From NCBI GenBank assembly GCA_028287895.1, contig JAQBOV010000028.1:1-64000 (forward strand): 64,000 nt of DNA, written 5' to 3'. Below, piece after piece: positions 1 to 9,032 of the stretch. The translations under genes were made by a program, and so were the position numbers. A model generated the notes under the pieces. The model was not told the origin of the DNA and searched no databases. It saw nothing but the letters and a program-made list of their open reading frames with translations. The DNA is from Mucilaginibacter sp. GTDB taxonomy: Bacteria > Bacteroidota > Bacteroidia > Sphingobacteriales > Sphingobacteriaceae. Position 1 is the stretch's first letter, and each line of letters opens with the position of its first letter.

Positions 1-290
1 CAAGCCGGGAAGAAGGGTTTTGCAATGCATTGGTAGAGGCAGCCTATTGCCAAAGGCCAATTATCACCAGTGATATTCCCGGCCCCGGATCGCTCGACAT
101 TCCGCATACTTATAAATTCGCTTCGGAAAATGTCGCCGAATTGGAAAATGCGATGATATCGCTTATATCCTTAACCGACGGTCAGCAAAAGCAGATAACA
201 GCTGAACAAAAATCTTACGTGGAAAAAACTTTTGACCTGGACTCATGGGCTAATCAAATTTCTGATATCTATAAAAATCTAAAATCTTGA
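1..290 (+). CDS. Glycosyltransferase family 4, C-terminal end (partial)
   Basis: An open frame enters from the left edge (frame starting at base 3) and ends with TGA at 288-290. It reads SREEGFCNALVEAAYC, then a segment with PIITSDIPGP. This is the nucleotide-sugar-binding part of GT-B fold family 4 glycosyltransferases, in which the E-G-F/x-x-E motif contacts the donor sugar nucleotide. About 95 residues are present, the last third of the C-terminal Rossmann lobe. The acceptor cannot be judged. The TTG near base 30 is not a real start because the conserved motif begins upstream. Cytoplasmic or membrane-associated; likely cell-envelope polysaccharide assembly (inference). Confidence 0.8.
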   Translation, partial: SREEGFCNALVEAAYCQRPIITSDIPGPGSLDIPHTYKFASENVAELENAMISLISLTDGQQKQITAEQKSYVEKTFDLDSWANQISDIYKNLKS

Positions 291-297
291 AAATACT

Positions 298-963
298 TTA
301 TTTCTCAAAGACCACCAGATCCGGTTTGGCACCTAATTTTTCCAGCGTTTCGTTGATATCTTTCACCATCTGATCGGGACCACATACATAAAAATGCTTT
401 GTAAAATCTTTTACTTCGGCCTTTAAAAAATCAGCATTTATCTTTCGCTTATCGTATTTGCTATCTTTCTGCCCGCTTATTATAAAATGAGCATCATTAC
501 CCAGCATTGCCGCTAACTCATCTTTCAGGATAATATCCTGATCTGTTTTGTTGGAAAAGAACAGTATATTTCCTCCTATTTTACCATCTTTATACAGTTG
601 CCTCAGTATCGCGAGGAACGGTGTAATACCCGCCCCGCCGGCAATAAAATAGCCTGGCCCCTTGTACTCGATAGCTCCCCAGGCATCGCTGATGATCAGT
701 TCGGCTCCCGCGCTCAACTGTCCCAAATGATTGGTAACACCATGCGGATTTTCATATATCTTTATAGTAAATTCCAGGTAAGGCTCTTCATTCAGGCAGG
801 TGAAAGTAAAGGGGTGCTTATTCTCCTTCCATTCAGGCTCATTAATGGACAAGTCGGTTGCCTGACCGGGAACAAAACGAAAACCGGGTGGCTTTTCAAT
901 TACAAAACGCTTTACATTATGTGTAACGTTTATGACGGAGATGATCTTAACGGTATAGTGCAT
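298..963 (-). CDS. FAD-dependent ferredoxin-NADP reductase-like oxidoreductase
   Basis: A 221-residue flavin reductase of the FNR superfamily. The N-terminal beta-barrel carries VPGQ (31-34) and HPFTF (50-54), the position of the FAD-binding RxYS/T signature. The NAD(P) domain carries GGAGITPF (109-116) and CGP (194-196). It transfers electrons between NAD(P)H and a flavin or protein partner; the partner is unknown. The frame can be extended upstream, but a -7 box TATCTTTA at 986-993 with TTTA 19 bases further up lies inside that extension. The ATG at 963 is therefore the better start. It is convergent with the glycosyltransferase and stands alone. Cytosolic, no signal peptide. Confidence 0.82.
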   Translation of the reverse strand: MHYTVKIISVINVTHNVKRFVIEKPPGFRFVPGQATDLSINEPEWKENKHPFTFTCLNEEPYLEFTIKIYENPHGVTNHLGQLSAGAELIISDAWGAIEYKGPGYFIAGGAGITPFLAILRQLYKDGKIGGNILFFSNKTDQDIILKDELAAMLGNDAHFIISGQKDSKYDKRKINADFLKAEVKDFTKHFYVCGPDQMVKDINETLEKLGAKPDLVVFEK

Positions 964-985
964 GAAATGAACGAGTTGTAAAGAA

Positions 986-993
986 TAAAGATA
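986..993 (-). promoter_or_regulatory. Bacteroidota -7 promoter box for the flavin reductase
   Basis: Reading leftward, TATCTTTA matches TAnnTTTG at 7 of 8 positions. A TTTA element lies 19 bases upstream, where the -33 TTTG belongs. The box ends 22 bases before the ATG at 963. Confidence 0.5.
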
Positions 994-1109
994 CGGGTTT
1001 CGTGCCGCGGAATAAAGCTTACTTTGATAAAAATAGGTGATTTTTTTCAACTTTATACCAAAGTTTAACCTTTTTCAGACAGTTTTTGCCCTTCAGCAAC
1101 AGGTTAATC

Positions 1110-2351
1110 TTACATTTTCATATCCATTTGTTTATCTCCATTTTTAAAAACAGCCTCACTGTTCAACAAATAAGCGCCGTTCGTTACGACAACGTCACCT
1201 TGATTTAATCCTGAAATGACGGGTACATAGGTCAGATTTCCAGAACCTGTCTTGATCATCCTCGGTGAATAACTATTATCGGTATTCTTAACCCATACTT
1301 TGCTGCCTTTGCCATCGGTTAAAACAGCAGAGGCTGGCACAGCCAATGAACGGTGTCTGCCATTGGCAATAGAAATATAGGCCAGCATTCCGGGCCTGAT
1401 TAAGTCCTGCTGGTTAGCAATACTGATCCTGATCAGATCCACTTTGGAGGCATCAGATAATTCCGGATTGATAAATTCTACTTTACCATTAATAACCCGT
1501 CCGCCCAGATCAGGGAAGGAAACACTTACCCGGTCCTGTACCTTATAATTCCCGGCTTCGCCAGCATACAATTGAGCTTCCACCCATAAGCTGTTTAACG
1601 CTTGTGTTTTCAGTATGGACATGCCCTGGGTTATATAGTCTCCCTGGTGAACTGCTATTTCACTGACGGTTCCGCTGATTTTGCTTAAAACCGTTGTAGT
1701 TGCAGATACTTTTCCAGAAGCCGCTAAGCGCTGGATCTGTGCCGGTGTTAAGCCCCATAGTTGTAATCTGTTTTTTGCAGCGCTGATCAGTTGCTGATAA
1801 TCAACATCCGGGTTATGCAGCATTTTTTGCTGCTGCTTGGCCAGCAGGTATTCCTTTTGGGCTTCCAGCAGATCTTCACTGTAAATGGAATACACCGGCT
1901 GACCCGCCGATATTTTTTCGCCGGTGGCTTTGACGAATAATTGCTGTATCCGGCCTGCGATCCGGGCACTCAGCTCTTCTGCGTTCTTTTCATCAGCAGT
2001 TACCGTTCCTGTCAGCGTTATTTCACTACCCGTATTTTCTTCCCTTACGGTATCCGTTTGTATCCCTGCCAGTTGAATTTGTGAGGCTGTTAACCTGATC
2101 TTATCCGCAGCAGCGTTGCTATTGCCGCCCGTCAATTCTACTTTGATCAGTTTCATTCCGCAGATTGGGCAATTGCCCGGATGATGCTCATGTATCTGCG
2201 GATGCATGGAACAGGTATAATAAGCTTTGCTTTGCATTTCTGCCACTTGTGGTTTTTGCTTACAGGCGGTAAACAGCGCGGTTATTACTAGTGTAAAGGC
2301 TAATAACCGCAATGCTTTTAGCCATATATATTGTTTGATGCTGTCATTCAT
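1110..2351 (-). CDS. cusB-like: Copper/silver efflux RND periplasmic adaptor, HMBD-containing lipoprotein (CusB-like)
   Basis: A 413-residue membrane-fusion adaptor linking an inner-membrane RND pump to an outer-membrane channel. A lipobox (LFTAC, Cys30) follows a hydrophobic N-terminus, so it is probably an inner-membrane lipoprotein. A heavy-metal-binding domain follows at about 45-70 with YTCSMHP and CPICGM (Cys47, Met49, His50, Cys61, Cys64). The rest has the lipoyl/hairpin and beta-barrel arrangement of CusB/CzcB proteins (ARIAGRIQQLFVKATGEKI, then VPASAV and GLNQGDVVVTNG near the end). It is the last gene of the leftward copper operon and overlaps the preceding adaptor by 8 bases. Having two adaptors in one operon is unusual. 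One may be a paralogue with a different metal preference, or they may form a mixed adaptor ring (inference). Confidence 0.9.
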   Translation of the reverse strand: MNDSIKQYIWLKALRLLAFTLVITALFTACKQKPQVAEMQSKAYYTCSMHPQIHEHHPGNCPICGMKLIKVELTGGNSNAAADKIRLTASQIQLAGIQTDTVREENTGSEITLTGTVTADEKNAEELSARIAGRIQQLFVKATGEKISAGQPVYSIYSEDLLEAQKEYLLAKQQQKMLHNPDVDYQQLISAAKNRLQLWGLTPAQIQRLAASGKVSATTTVLSKISGTVSEIAVHQGDYITQGMSILKTQALNSLWVEAQLYAGEAGNYKVQDRVSVSFPDLGGRVINGKVEFINPELSDASKVDLIRISIANQQDLIRPGMLAYISIANGRHRSLAVPASAVLTDGKGSKVWVKNTDNSYSPRMIKTGSGNLTYVPVISGLNQGDVVVTNGAYLLNSEAVFKNGDKQMDMKM

Positions 2352-3624
2352 TGCCTTGCGTTTTAATAAAATTTTCGCTGTCCGTTAAATATTGGGCATT
2401 GGATGCCAGGCTATCGGTAACCGATAAGCCTTTTGCAATCCGTATCTCATTGCCATTTATAATTCCGGTACTCACCTGATGAGCCTCGAATAATGCGCCC
2501 TTTTTAAGCCATACTACTCGTCTGTCGCCCAGATCCAGCAATGCCGATCTGGGAATCCATAAGCCTCTTACTGATCCGGTTTGTATGGAAGCCTTAACCA
2601 GGCTGTTTACTTTCAGCGCATGATCCATATTATCCACATAAACCCGGATACTGGTGGTTTTATCGCCATCCTGTAAAGTAGGCTCTATGAAATTAACCCT
2701 GCCACTGATCGTTTTGCCTGGCATATCCTGAAGGGTTATCTTTACCGGTTGGTTTAATTTTAAACTACTGATAGCAGTTCTGTCAATCTTAATAATAGCC
2801 CATAACCTATGCGGGTTGACCACGTTAAAGATATTCTGTCCTTTTTGTACATACATCCCCTGTTTGATGGAAAGCGGAAGATTGTTAGCGAAATCTGGTG
2901 GCGGTCCTTCTCTATCCGTAGCACCTGCCATTTGACTATGCGGCATATCATGGACGTGCCCTTCGTAGGGACTGTATACCGGCAGACTATAAAATGGCTT
3001 ACCTGTTTTAACGGCCTGGTTCACTTGTGTGCTGGTTATACCCAGCAAGAGCAATTTTTGTCGGGCGGCGCTGATTAATCCGGTTTCAGAGGGGGAGTTT
3101 TTCGTAAGATAAACCAAGTCCTGTTGTGCGGTAACCAGGTCCGGGCTGTATATATCAAAGATGCGCTGGCCCTGATGGATTTCCTGGAAGGCATATTTAA
3201 TATATAGTTTTTCGATCCGGCCTGAAAACCGTGAAGCGATATTATTAAACGTTCGGGTATCAAAATCCAGGTAGCCTTCGGCAGAAATCTGCGTAGGGAT
3301 TTGTTTTTCTTCAGGGGTAATTGCATTAATGTCAGTGATTACCGATGAATTAACCGGCTGCAATACGGTATTCAGACTGATACCTGCCCCCTGGCTGCCC
3401 TGTCCCGATTTCTTCACTAATGCCATCCCGCAGACCGGACAATTGCCCGGATGATCTTCCAGGATCTGCGGGTGCATCGGGCATGTATATTGGATATCGT
3501 TTTTTACCTGTGTCGTATCAAGTGCAGCCGGTTTCTTCTTTTTACCGGTACAAGCGCTAACCAGTGCCATCACTAACAGGAGGCTGGTCAATAGGATCCT
3601 AATAGGTTTCATTTTCTTTTTCAT
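2344..3624 (-). CDS. cusB-like: Copper/silver efflux RND periplasmic adaptor, HMBD-containing lipoprotein (second copy)
   Basis: A 426-residue adaptor paralogous to the one downstream. The signal ends in lipobox LVSAC (Cys25). HMBD at about 46-70 has YTCPMHP and CPVCGM (Cys48, Met50, His51, Cys62, Cys65). Typical adaptor segments follow: RFSGRIEKLYIKYAFQEI, a short Met/His-containing stretch (EGHVHDMPHSQMAG) that could take part in metal handover, and the membrane-proximal GNEIRIAKGLS region. It starts inside the end of tolC-like (26-base overlap; 14 if the second Met at 3612 is used) and overlaps the next adaptor. The overlaps imply one polycistronic message with translational coupling. Confidence 0.9.
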   Translation of the reverse strand: MKKKMKPIRILLTSLLLVMALVSACTGKKKKPAALDTTQVKNDIQYTCPMHPQILEDHPGNCPVCGMALVKKSGQGSQGAGISLNTVLQPVNSSVITDINAITPEEKQIPTQISAEGYLDFDTRTFNNIASRFSGRIEKLYIKYAFQEIHQGQRIFDIYSPDLVTAQQDLVYLTKNSPSETGLISAARQKLLLLGITSTQVNQAVKTGKPFYSLPVYSPYEGHVHDMPHSQMAGATDREGPPPDFANNLPLSIKQGMYVQKGQNIFNVVNPHRLWAIIKIDRTAISSLKLNQPVKITLQDMPGKTISGRVNFIEPTLQDGDKTTSIRVYVDNMDHALKVNSLVKASIQTGSVRGLWIPRSALLDLGDRRVVWLKKGALFEAHQVSTGIINGNEIRIAKGLSVTDSLASNAQYLTDSENFIKTQGNE

Positions 3625-4834
3625 AAGCTACTTGTAATTGTAAAACTTCCTGTAAACGGTCTAAAGCATCCATCCGCGTCGACTGCAAACCTTTGATACT
3701 GTCCAATACCGATGGCAGATCGCCGGTATTCTGCTCATAAGACTGTAAGGAGGTTTTGTAAGTATTCTGCAAGGCAGGAATGATGTTTTGGTTATAGTTT
3801 TTGAGCTGCCTTTTTTTGCTGCTCATATCTGCTCTTAAAGCGGCCAGCTGACCTTCGGCCTGGTTGAGCATATCCATTTTTTTCTGCTGTAATTCAGCTA
3901 CCTCATACCGGATACCTTTCAAACTGGCCTTATATTCTTTAGATGCCCAGGGTACGATGGGTATAGTTACCGAAGCCATCAAAATATATTGATTAGCCAT
4001 TCCTCCATAGCTGAACATATGTCCGGCCTGAATACCAAAATCCGGCTTGCGTTTGCTGTATTGGACTTGTGCATTTAATTGCTGTAAATCAATATTCCGG
4101 CTGATCCCTTTAATATCACTACGGGCATTTGCAAGGCTTTCCGTATCGGTAAGGGCCGTTTCATAATCTTTTAGAACAATATTGGTATCCACTGCAAAAG
4201 CCGTTTGCTTATCCCGGTTCATCAGCGTATTGAGCATGATGTTCTTTTGGGTGATCTCATTATTCAATTCCTCGCGGGTATTGTCCAGCTGATACAAGTC
4301 TGCTTTAGCCCTGTAAATATTAGGCAGCTTTTCCTTGCCATAAGTAAGGCGGATATTGGCGTCCTTAAGCATATACTCCAGCAGGCTTTGCGTGTTTTGT
4401 AATAAAGCCAGTTTCCTTTCCAGCACGACCCGTCCGTAATAGTATTGCTTGGCCTCGGCGATCAATTGATTTTTCAGATAGTTCTTATCCTGGGCAGTTA
4501 CTTTAGACATCCCTTTCATATAATTTTCTTTGGCCCGCAGCTTGCCGGGGTTGGTGAACATTTGTTCCGCCTGGATCATAAAGGAACCCGTATTCGGATT
4601 GACCTGGTATGGCGTTTGATATTGACCTGCGCTGATCTTTGGCGCATCCAGGTTTTGAGCTCCGGCTGCATAGGCATCCTGCGCGCTGACCCTGGCATCA
4701 TAAGCCTGCAAGGAAGGGTTTACAGTTACACGCGCCAGAACGCTGTCCAAAGGCAAGCGCTGAAGCTGCGCTTTTGCTCTCAGACCAGCAAAACAGATGA
4801 GCATTATACCGATGATTTGATATTTCGTTTTCAT
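3599..4834 (-). CDS. cusC-like: TolC-family outer-membrane efflux channel (CusC-like)
   Basis: A 411-residue outer-membrane factor with a Sec signal peptide (to about AKAQ at residue 23). The body is rich in long alpha-helical, Gln/Leu-rich repeats, as in the TolC/NodO family (for example LPLDSVLARVTVNPSLQAYD at the N-terminus, then coiled stretches). It forms the exit duct of the tripartite pump. It lies 4 bases after the CusA C-half stop and overlaps the next adaptor gene. No lipobox is visible, unlike CusC of E. coli. The function is assigned by family and by its position between pump and adaptors. Confidence 0.88.
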   Translation of the reverse strand: MKTKYQIIGIMLICFAGLRAKAQLQRLPLDSVLARVTVNPSLQAYDARVSAQDAYAAGAQNLDAPKISAGQYQTPYQVNPNTGSFMIQAEQMFTNPGKLRAKENYMKGMSKVTAQDKNYLKNQLIAEAKQYYYGRVVLERKLALLQNTQSLLEYMLKDANIRLTYGKEKLPNIYRAKADLYQLDNTREELNNEITQKNIMLNTLMNRDKQTAFAVDTNIVLKDYETALTDTESLANARSDIKGISRNIDLQQLNAQVQYSKRKPDFGIQAGHMFSYGGMANQYILMASVTIPIVPWASKEYKASLKGIRYEVAELQQKKMDMLNQAEGQLAALRADMSSKKRQLKNYNQNIIPALQNTYKTSLQSYEQNTGDLPSVLDSIKGLQSTRMDALDRLQEVLQLQVAYEKENETY

Positions 4835-4838
4835 AAGC

Positions 4839-6731
4839 TTATTCCTTTACCTCCAATACTTCCAGCTTACCATGCCTGTTCAGTTCGTATTCCTTCACCA
4901 TCAGGAAGATCAGTGGCGTAACCAGCAAAATATGCGTGGAGGAAGTTAATACCCCGCCGATCATCGGCAGCACAATGGGCAGCATCACATCACTGCCTGT
5001 TCCGGTTGCCCAAAGTACCGGCACCAAACCAAACAGGGCCACACTCACCGTCATGAGTTTTGGCCGTAAACGTTTGACCGCACCATTCATCACATAGACC
5101 CGCAGATCTTCCCTGGTAATCGTTTCGTTGGAATTGCCTTTTAAAGCAACCAATTGCTGCATGGCATCATTGAGATAAATGACCATTACGATACCCGTTT
5201 CCACAGCGATACCAAATAGTGCTATAAATCCTACAGCGACTGCAACGGATAAATGCACTCCAAAGAAATACACCATGTATGCACCGCCGATGAGTGCAAA
5301 TGGAATACTGATCAAACTGAAAAAAGCTTCGCGGATGGAGTGGAATGCGAAATACAGGCAGCCAAAAATGATGACCAGTACAATGGGCAGGATGAGCTGT
5401 AAAGTACGTTTCGCCCGGATCAGGTTCTCATACTGGCCGCTCCATTCAATAAAATAACCTTTAGGTAAGGATTTTACCAGGGTGTTTAGTCTGTCCCGGG
5501 CTTCTTTAACGGTACTGCCTAAATCCCGGTCACGAACATTAAACAATACGGTACCCCTTAATAAAGCATTTTCCGATTGGATCATAGCTGGCCCATCGCT
5601 GATTTTAATATCCGCAACCGATGATAATGGTATTGGGCCATAACTCATCGTTTGTACCAGCGTGCGTTTGATTTCATCCAGGTTCTTGCGATAGTCCTGC
5701 GCCAGTCGGAGGCTTACGCTGAAGCGCCTGCGCCCTTCAATAGTAGGGGCGATATTCATGCCGCCCAATGCACTTTCCACCACTTCGTTCACATCATCCA
5801 CGCTTAAACCATATCGCCCGATAGCATCTTTATTCACCTGGATATCTAAATATTTACCGCCGGTGATCGGCTCAACGTAAAGATCCTTTACCCCGCCAAT
5901 ACCCTGCAAAGCTTGTTTCATCCGATTGGATAAAGCATAGATGGTATCCAGATTCTGACCATACACTTTTAATCCTACGTCGGTGCGGATACCTGTGGAA
6001 AGCATATTGATCCGGTTGATGATTGGCTGTGTCCAGCCGTTGACTACACCCGGTATCTGCAGCTTGCTGTTCAGCTCGTTAATAATGTCTTCCTTTTTAA
6101 TTCCGATTCGCCACTCACTGGTTGGTTTTAACAGAATGATCGTTTCGACCATGCTGATAGGAGAATTATCTGTAGCGGTATTCGCCCGGCCTGCCTTGCC
6201 TAAAACGTTCTTTACTTCGGGGACACTTTTAATGATCCTGTCCTGTACCTGCAGCAGTTGCTTGGCTTCCGAGTTGGACACATCCGGCAGGGTAACCGGC
6301 ATAAACAGGATACTGCCCTCATCCAGGGGCGGCATAAATTCACTGCCCAAACTGAGCAGCAGCGGTATACTGATGAGTAAAGCAAGTATATTAATACCAA
6401 TAATGGTTTTTCGCCAGGTAATACACCAGTGTAAAATCGGCCGGTATATCCTTTCCAAACCACGATTCAAAGGATTGCGCTCATCAGAACTCATTTTACC
6501 CTTCAGAAAAAAGGAGATCAGCACCGGGGCAAGGGTTACTGTAAGAATGGCATCAATAGCCAGTATAAATGTCTTTGTCCATGCCAGTGGGCCAAATAGT
6601 TTACCTTCCTGTCCTTCTAATAAGAATACCGGCAGGAATGATGCGACAATAATGAGCGTTGAAAAAAACACGCCACGTCCAACCTGCTTGCAGGAGGCTT
6701 CTATAATTTTTATTCGTTCTGCTGAGGTCAT
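4839..6731 (-). CDS. cusA-like: CusA-type RND heavy-metal pump, C-terminal two thirds
   Basis: 630 residues continuing directly from the upstream ORF. Together they give 1054 residues, the normal CusA length. It opens in the cytoplasmic loop after TM4 (GVFFSTLIIVASFLPVF is the next membrane helix), then the periplasmic porter domain, then the last membrane helices. The three methionines that bind Cu(I)/Ag(I) in E. coli CusA (573, 623, 672) are present here as Met144 (FMPVTLP), Met194 (PISMVET) and Met243 (NRINMLSTG), with exactly the same spacing (50 and 49). This argues for a monovalent-metal pump rather than a CzcA-type divalent pump. The ATG overlaps the previous stop as ATGA, so translation could be coupled. 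Confidence 0.9.
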   Translation of the reverse strand: MTSAERIKIIEASCKQVGRGVFFSTLIIVASFLPVFLLEGQEGKLFGPLAWTKTFILAIDAILTVTLAPVLISFFLKGKMSSDERNPLNRGLERIYRPILHWCITWRKTIIGINILALLISIPLLLSLGSEFMPPLDEGSILFMPVTLPDVSNSEAKQLLQVQDRIIKSVPEVKNVLGKAGRANTATDNSPISMVETIILLKPTSEWRIGIKKEDIINELNSKLQIPGVVNGWTQPIINRINMLSTGIRTDVGLKVYGQNLDTIYALSNRMKQALQGIGGVKDLYVEPITGGKYLDIQVNKDAIGRYGLSVDDVNEVVESALGGMNIAPTIEGRRRFSVSLRLAQDYRKNLDEIKRTLVQTMSYGPIPLSSVADIKISDGPAMIQSENALLRGTVLFNVRDRDLGSTVKEARDRLNTLVKSLPKGYFIEWSGQYENLIRAKRTLQLILPIVLVIIFGCLYFAFHSIREAFFSLISIPFALIGGAYMVYFFGVHLSVAVAVGFIALFGIAVETGIVMVIYLNDAMQQLVALKGNSNETITREDLRVYVMNGAVKRLRPKLMTVSVALFGLVPVLWATGTGSDVMLPIVLPMIGGVLTSSTHILLVTPLIFLMVKEYELNRHGKLEVLEVKE

Positions 6732-8002
6732 GACTTTTCTTTTTCTTGTGCAACGGATAAATTCCGGTGCGAATTTTCTACCATGACGATTCCGTTGTCT
6801 ACGATCACCCCAATGGCCAAAGCGATGCCCGTAAGGGACATGATATTAGAGGATATACCAAAAGCATTGAGCAGGATAAAGCTGGCCGCGATGGTAATGG
6901 GTATCTGGATAATAATGCTTAATGCACTTCGCCAGCTGAACAGGAACAGGATCACGATAATGGAAACTGTGACCATTTCCTCGATCAGCGTATGCTTAAC
7001 CGAGCCAATGGCATTTTCTATCAGCTGACTCCGGTCATAAGCGATCTTAAAGCTTACGCCCGGCGGTAGTCCTTTTTGTATATCGGCCATTTTGTCCTTC
7101 ACGGCATGAATAACCTGATCTGCATTCTCCCCGTAACGCATGACAACAATACCACCAACCGCTTCTCCTTCTCCATTCTGATCAAAAATCCCTAAACGCA
7201 GATCTCCTCCCATTTGAACCGTTGCAATATCTTTCACCCTGACAGGTACGGTTTTGATCGTTCCGATAGCTATGTTTTCTACATCCTGCAAACTCTTAAT
7301 ATAACCCAGGCCCCGGACAATATACGCCGTGCCATTCATTTCAAACTTGCGCCCGCCCACATCATTATTATTACTTTTCACTGCCTTCAGTACCTGTGAC
7401 AGGGAAATATTATAATAGTTGAGTTTATGCGGGTCAATATTGATCTGATATTGTTTTTCAAAGCCACCAAACGAAGCTACCTCACTCACGCCAGGTACGG
7501 TTTGCAGTCCCAGTTTTACATACCAGTCTTGCAACGCCCGCTGTTCGCCGAGGTCCATGCCCCTGGCATCGAGCGTGTACCATAAGATATGGCCCACGCC
7601 GGTGCCATCCGGTCCGAGGGTAGGGGCGATGCCTTCAGGCAGCAAACGTTGTGCATAATTTAGTCTTTCCAGCACCCGGCTGCGTGCCCAATACACATCG
7701 GCCTTGTCGTCAAAGATGATATAGACAAAGCTCATCCCGAACATGGAAGTGGCCCTGATCGCTTTTACCTTGGGTATGCCCTGCAGGTTGCTTACCAGCG
7801 GGTAGGTCACCTGGTCTTCCATAATTTGCGGGCTGCGCCCCTGCCATTCGGTGAATACGATCACCTGGTTCTCCGACAGGTCGGGAATGGCATCAATAGG
7901 ATTTTTAAGTACCGCATAGCTGCCCCAGGCAAAAAGGGCAATGGCAATAAGTAGTACGATATACCTGTTTTTTAAGGACAGGGAAATAAGTTGATTGATC
8001 AT
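6728..8002 (-). CDS. cusA-like: CusA-type RND heavy-metal pump, N-terminal third (split gene)
   Basis: 424 residues: TM1 (about 14-32), porter subdomains with PDLSENQVIVFTEWQGRSP and TGVGHILWYTLD, then TM2-TM4 ending in the family motif GVIVDNGIVMVEN. Asp402 is the counterpart of the proton-relay Asp405 of E. coli CusA. The frame stops soon after, in the cytoplasmic loop between TM4 and the next helix (at SVAQEKEKS), and the remainder is in the overlapping frame starting at 6731. A -1 shift at the ATGA junction would restore one 1054-residue pump. Either a natural split subunit pair or a frameshift (real or sequencing) explains it. The break falls exactly at a loop, and both halves are fully conserved. 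Confidence 0.9.
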   Translation of the reverse strand: MINQLISLSLKNRYIVLLIAIALFAWGSYAVLKNPIDAIPDLSENQVIVFTEWQGRSPQIMEDQVTYPLVSNLQGIPKVKAIRATSMFGMSFVYIIFDDKADVYWARSRVLERLNYAQRLLPEGIAPTLGPDGTGVGHILWYTLDARGMDLGEQRALQDWYVKLGLQTVPGVSEVASFGGFEKQYQINIDPHKLNYYNISLSQVLKAVKSNNNDVGGRKFEMNGTAYIVRGLGYIKSLQDVENIAIGTIKTVPVRVKDIATVQMGGDLRLGIFDQNGEGEAVGGIVVMRYGENADQVIHAVKDKMADIQKGLPPGVSFKIAYDRSQLIENAIGSVKHTLIEEMVTVSIIVILFLFSWRSALSIIIQIPITIAASFILLNAFGISSNIMSLTGIALAIGVIVDNGIVMVENSHRNLSVAQEKEKS

Positions 8003-8068
8003 CGTAAAGGTTTTGATAAGCCCGGTCCGCCAGCCGGAAAAGCGGGCCCAAATGAATTACTCATCTTT

Positions 8069-8311
8069 TCAGCTTTTCTTTTTAGCCGGTTCCTTTTTTA
8101 CCAGTTCCATACCGCATTTAGGGCATTTGCCGGGTTTATCACTCAGCACTTCCGGGTGCATAGGACAGGTATATTGTACCGTTGCGGGCTTTACTACCGG
8201 TTTGACCTTTTTAGTTTTAGTGGTGTCAGATATGGCTGTGGTTGGATGAGCAGCGAATGCTGAAATGCTGGTGAAAACAGCGGCCATAGCCAGCAGGATT
8301 GCTTTTTTCAT
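8069..8311 (-). CDS. Small periplasmic heavy-metal-binding (HMBD) protein
   Basis: An 80-residue secreted protein: signal peptide 1-20 (cleaved after AFA), a Lys/Thr-rich linker, and one HMBD at about 47-73 with YTCPMHP and CPKCGM (Cys49, Met51, His52, Cys63, Cys66). The module is the same as in the two adaptors encoded in the same operon. It is probably a free periplasmic copper carrier that delivers metal to the CusBA pump, taking the place that CusF has in proteobacteria (inference; it is not homologous to CusF). It lies upstream of the pump genes and is transcribed in the same direction. Confidence 0.82.
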   Translation of the reverse strand: MKKAILLAMAAVFTSISAFAAHPTTAISDTTKTKKVKPVVKPATVQYTCPMHPEVLSDKPGKCPKCGMELVKKEPAKKKS

Positions 8312-8441
8312 GATTTTTTAAATTTGAAAATGGATAAATAGCATAAGGTAGAGCCTATGCGTAAATTATAATTAAGATGATGGATTGCAATGCAAAAAGG
8401 AGCCTGTTACTAAACTAAAGGCTAAAAGAAAGAGGTACAGA

Positions 8442-8831
8442 TCAGATTCTGTAGGTACAGTTAAGGATATAGACAGGTGCATGGGACCGATCGGGCGGCG
8501 CATGACTGTTAAAAACGGTATATTCAGCATTAAAGCGATACGCGCTAAAATCTCCTATTAAATAACCGGGGATAATGATGTGAAACGAATTTGCACTCAA
8601 ACTAAAAGCCTGAGAACCGAAATGCTGATCCTTTACTTTTAACAGTTGCGTTTTTGTTTTGCAGCAGCCTGGTAAGCCGCCTACCAGCATTTTGCAATCG
8701 ACCTTTTTAACGCTGTCAAAAGAAATACTGGCACCTTCCAGTTTACCGCAGCAATAAAAACTACTAACGGCGATACCCAGTGCTGAAAGCAGGTAAATAA
8801 CTGTCAATAATAGGAGCGCGGTACGTTTCAC
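8442..8831 (-). CDS. Small Cys-rich membrane/secreted protein, HYC_CC_PP-like
   Basis: A 129-residue protein with a hydrophobic N-terminus (TALLLLTVIYLLSALGIAV) followed by YCCGKL (Cys27, Cys28), a single Cys46, and Cys56-Cys57 in LPGCCKTK. The pattern fits the small Bacteroidota proteins called HYC_CC_PP, which recur beside copper efflux genes; their biochemical role is unknown. The start is GTG at 8831 because the signal segment begins there. The -7 box TATCTTCG (8836-8843) is only 4 bases upstream, so the mRNA may be nearly leaderless, or another promoter is used. Likely first gene of the leftward operon. Confidence 0.62.
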   Translation of the reverse strand: MKRTALLLLTVIYLLSALGIAVSSFYCCGKLEGASISFDSVKKVDCKMLVGGLPGCCKTKTQLLKVKDQHFGSQAFSLSANSFHIIIPGYLIGDFSAYRFNAEYTVFNSHAPPDRSHAPVYILNCTYRI

Positions 8832-8835
8832 AATT

Positions 8836-8843
8836 CGAAGATA
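8836..8843 (-). promoter_or_regulatory. Candidate -7 promoter box of the copper operon
   Basis: Leftward TATCTTCG matches TAnnTTTG at 7 of 8 positions and lies just before the GTG start of the Cys-rich gene. No good -33 TTTG was found, so it is tentative. Confidence 0.35.
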
Positions 8844-9032
8844 ATAAAAATTATACGTTTTGCATTACAATATAGTTGTAAAGCCGCCCCAATCAGGGGC
8901 CGGCTTATTGCTTTATTTACATTTAGTTGTGCATTCCTGGAAAGCCTTGCAGCTTCTGTTGCTAAAATACGGCCACTTCCTCTAATTGTTTTTACATAAT
9001 TCCGTTAAGAATTTATATCCTATTGCCTAAGG

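Noticed and set aside
6715-6745. Programmed -1 frameshift in cusA at GAAAAAGAAAAGTCATGA
   Set aside because: The A-rich run is suggestive, but in the reading frame no X-XXY-YYZ slippery heptamer is formed and no downstream stem was seen. Coupled reinitiation at ATGA or a sequence error explains it as well.
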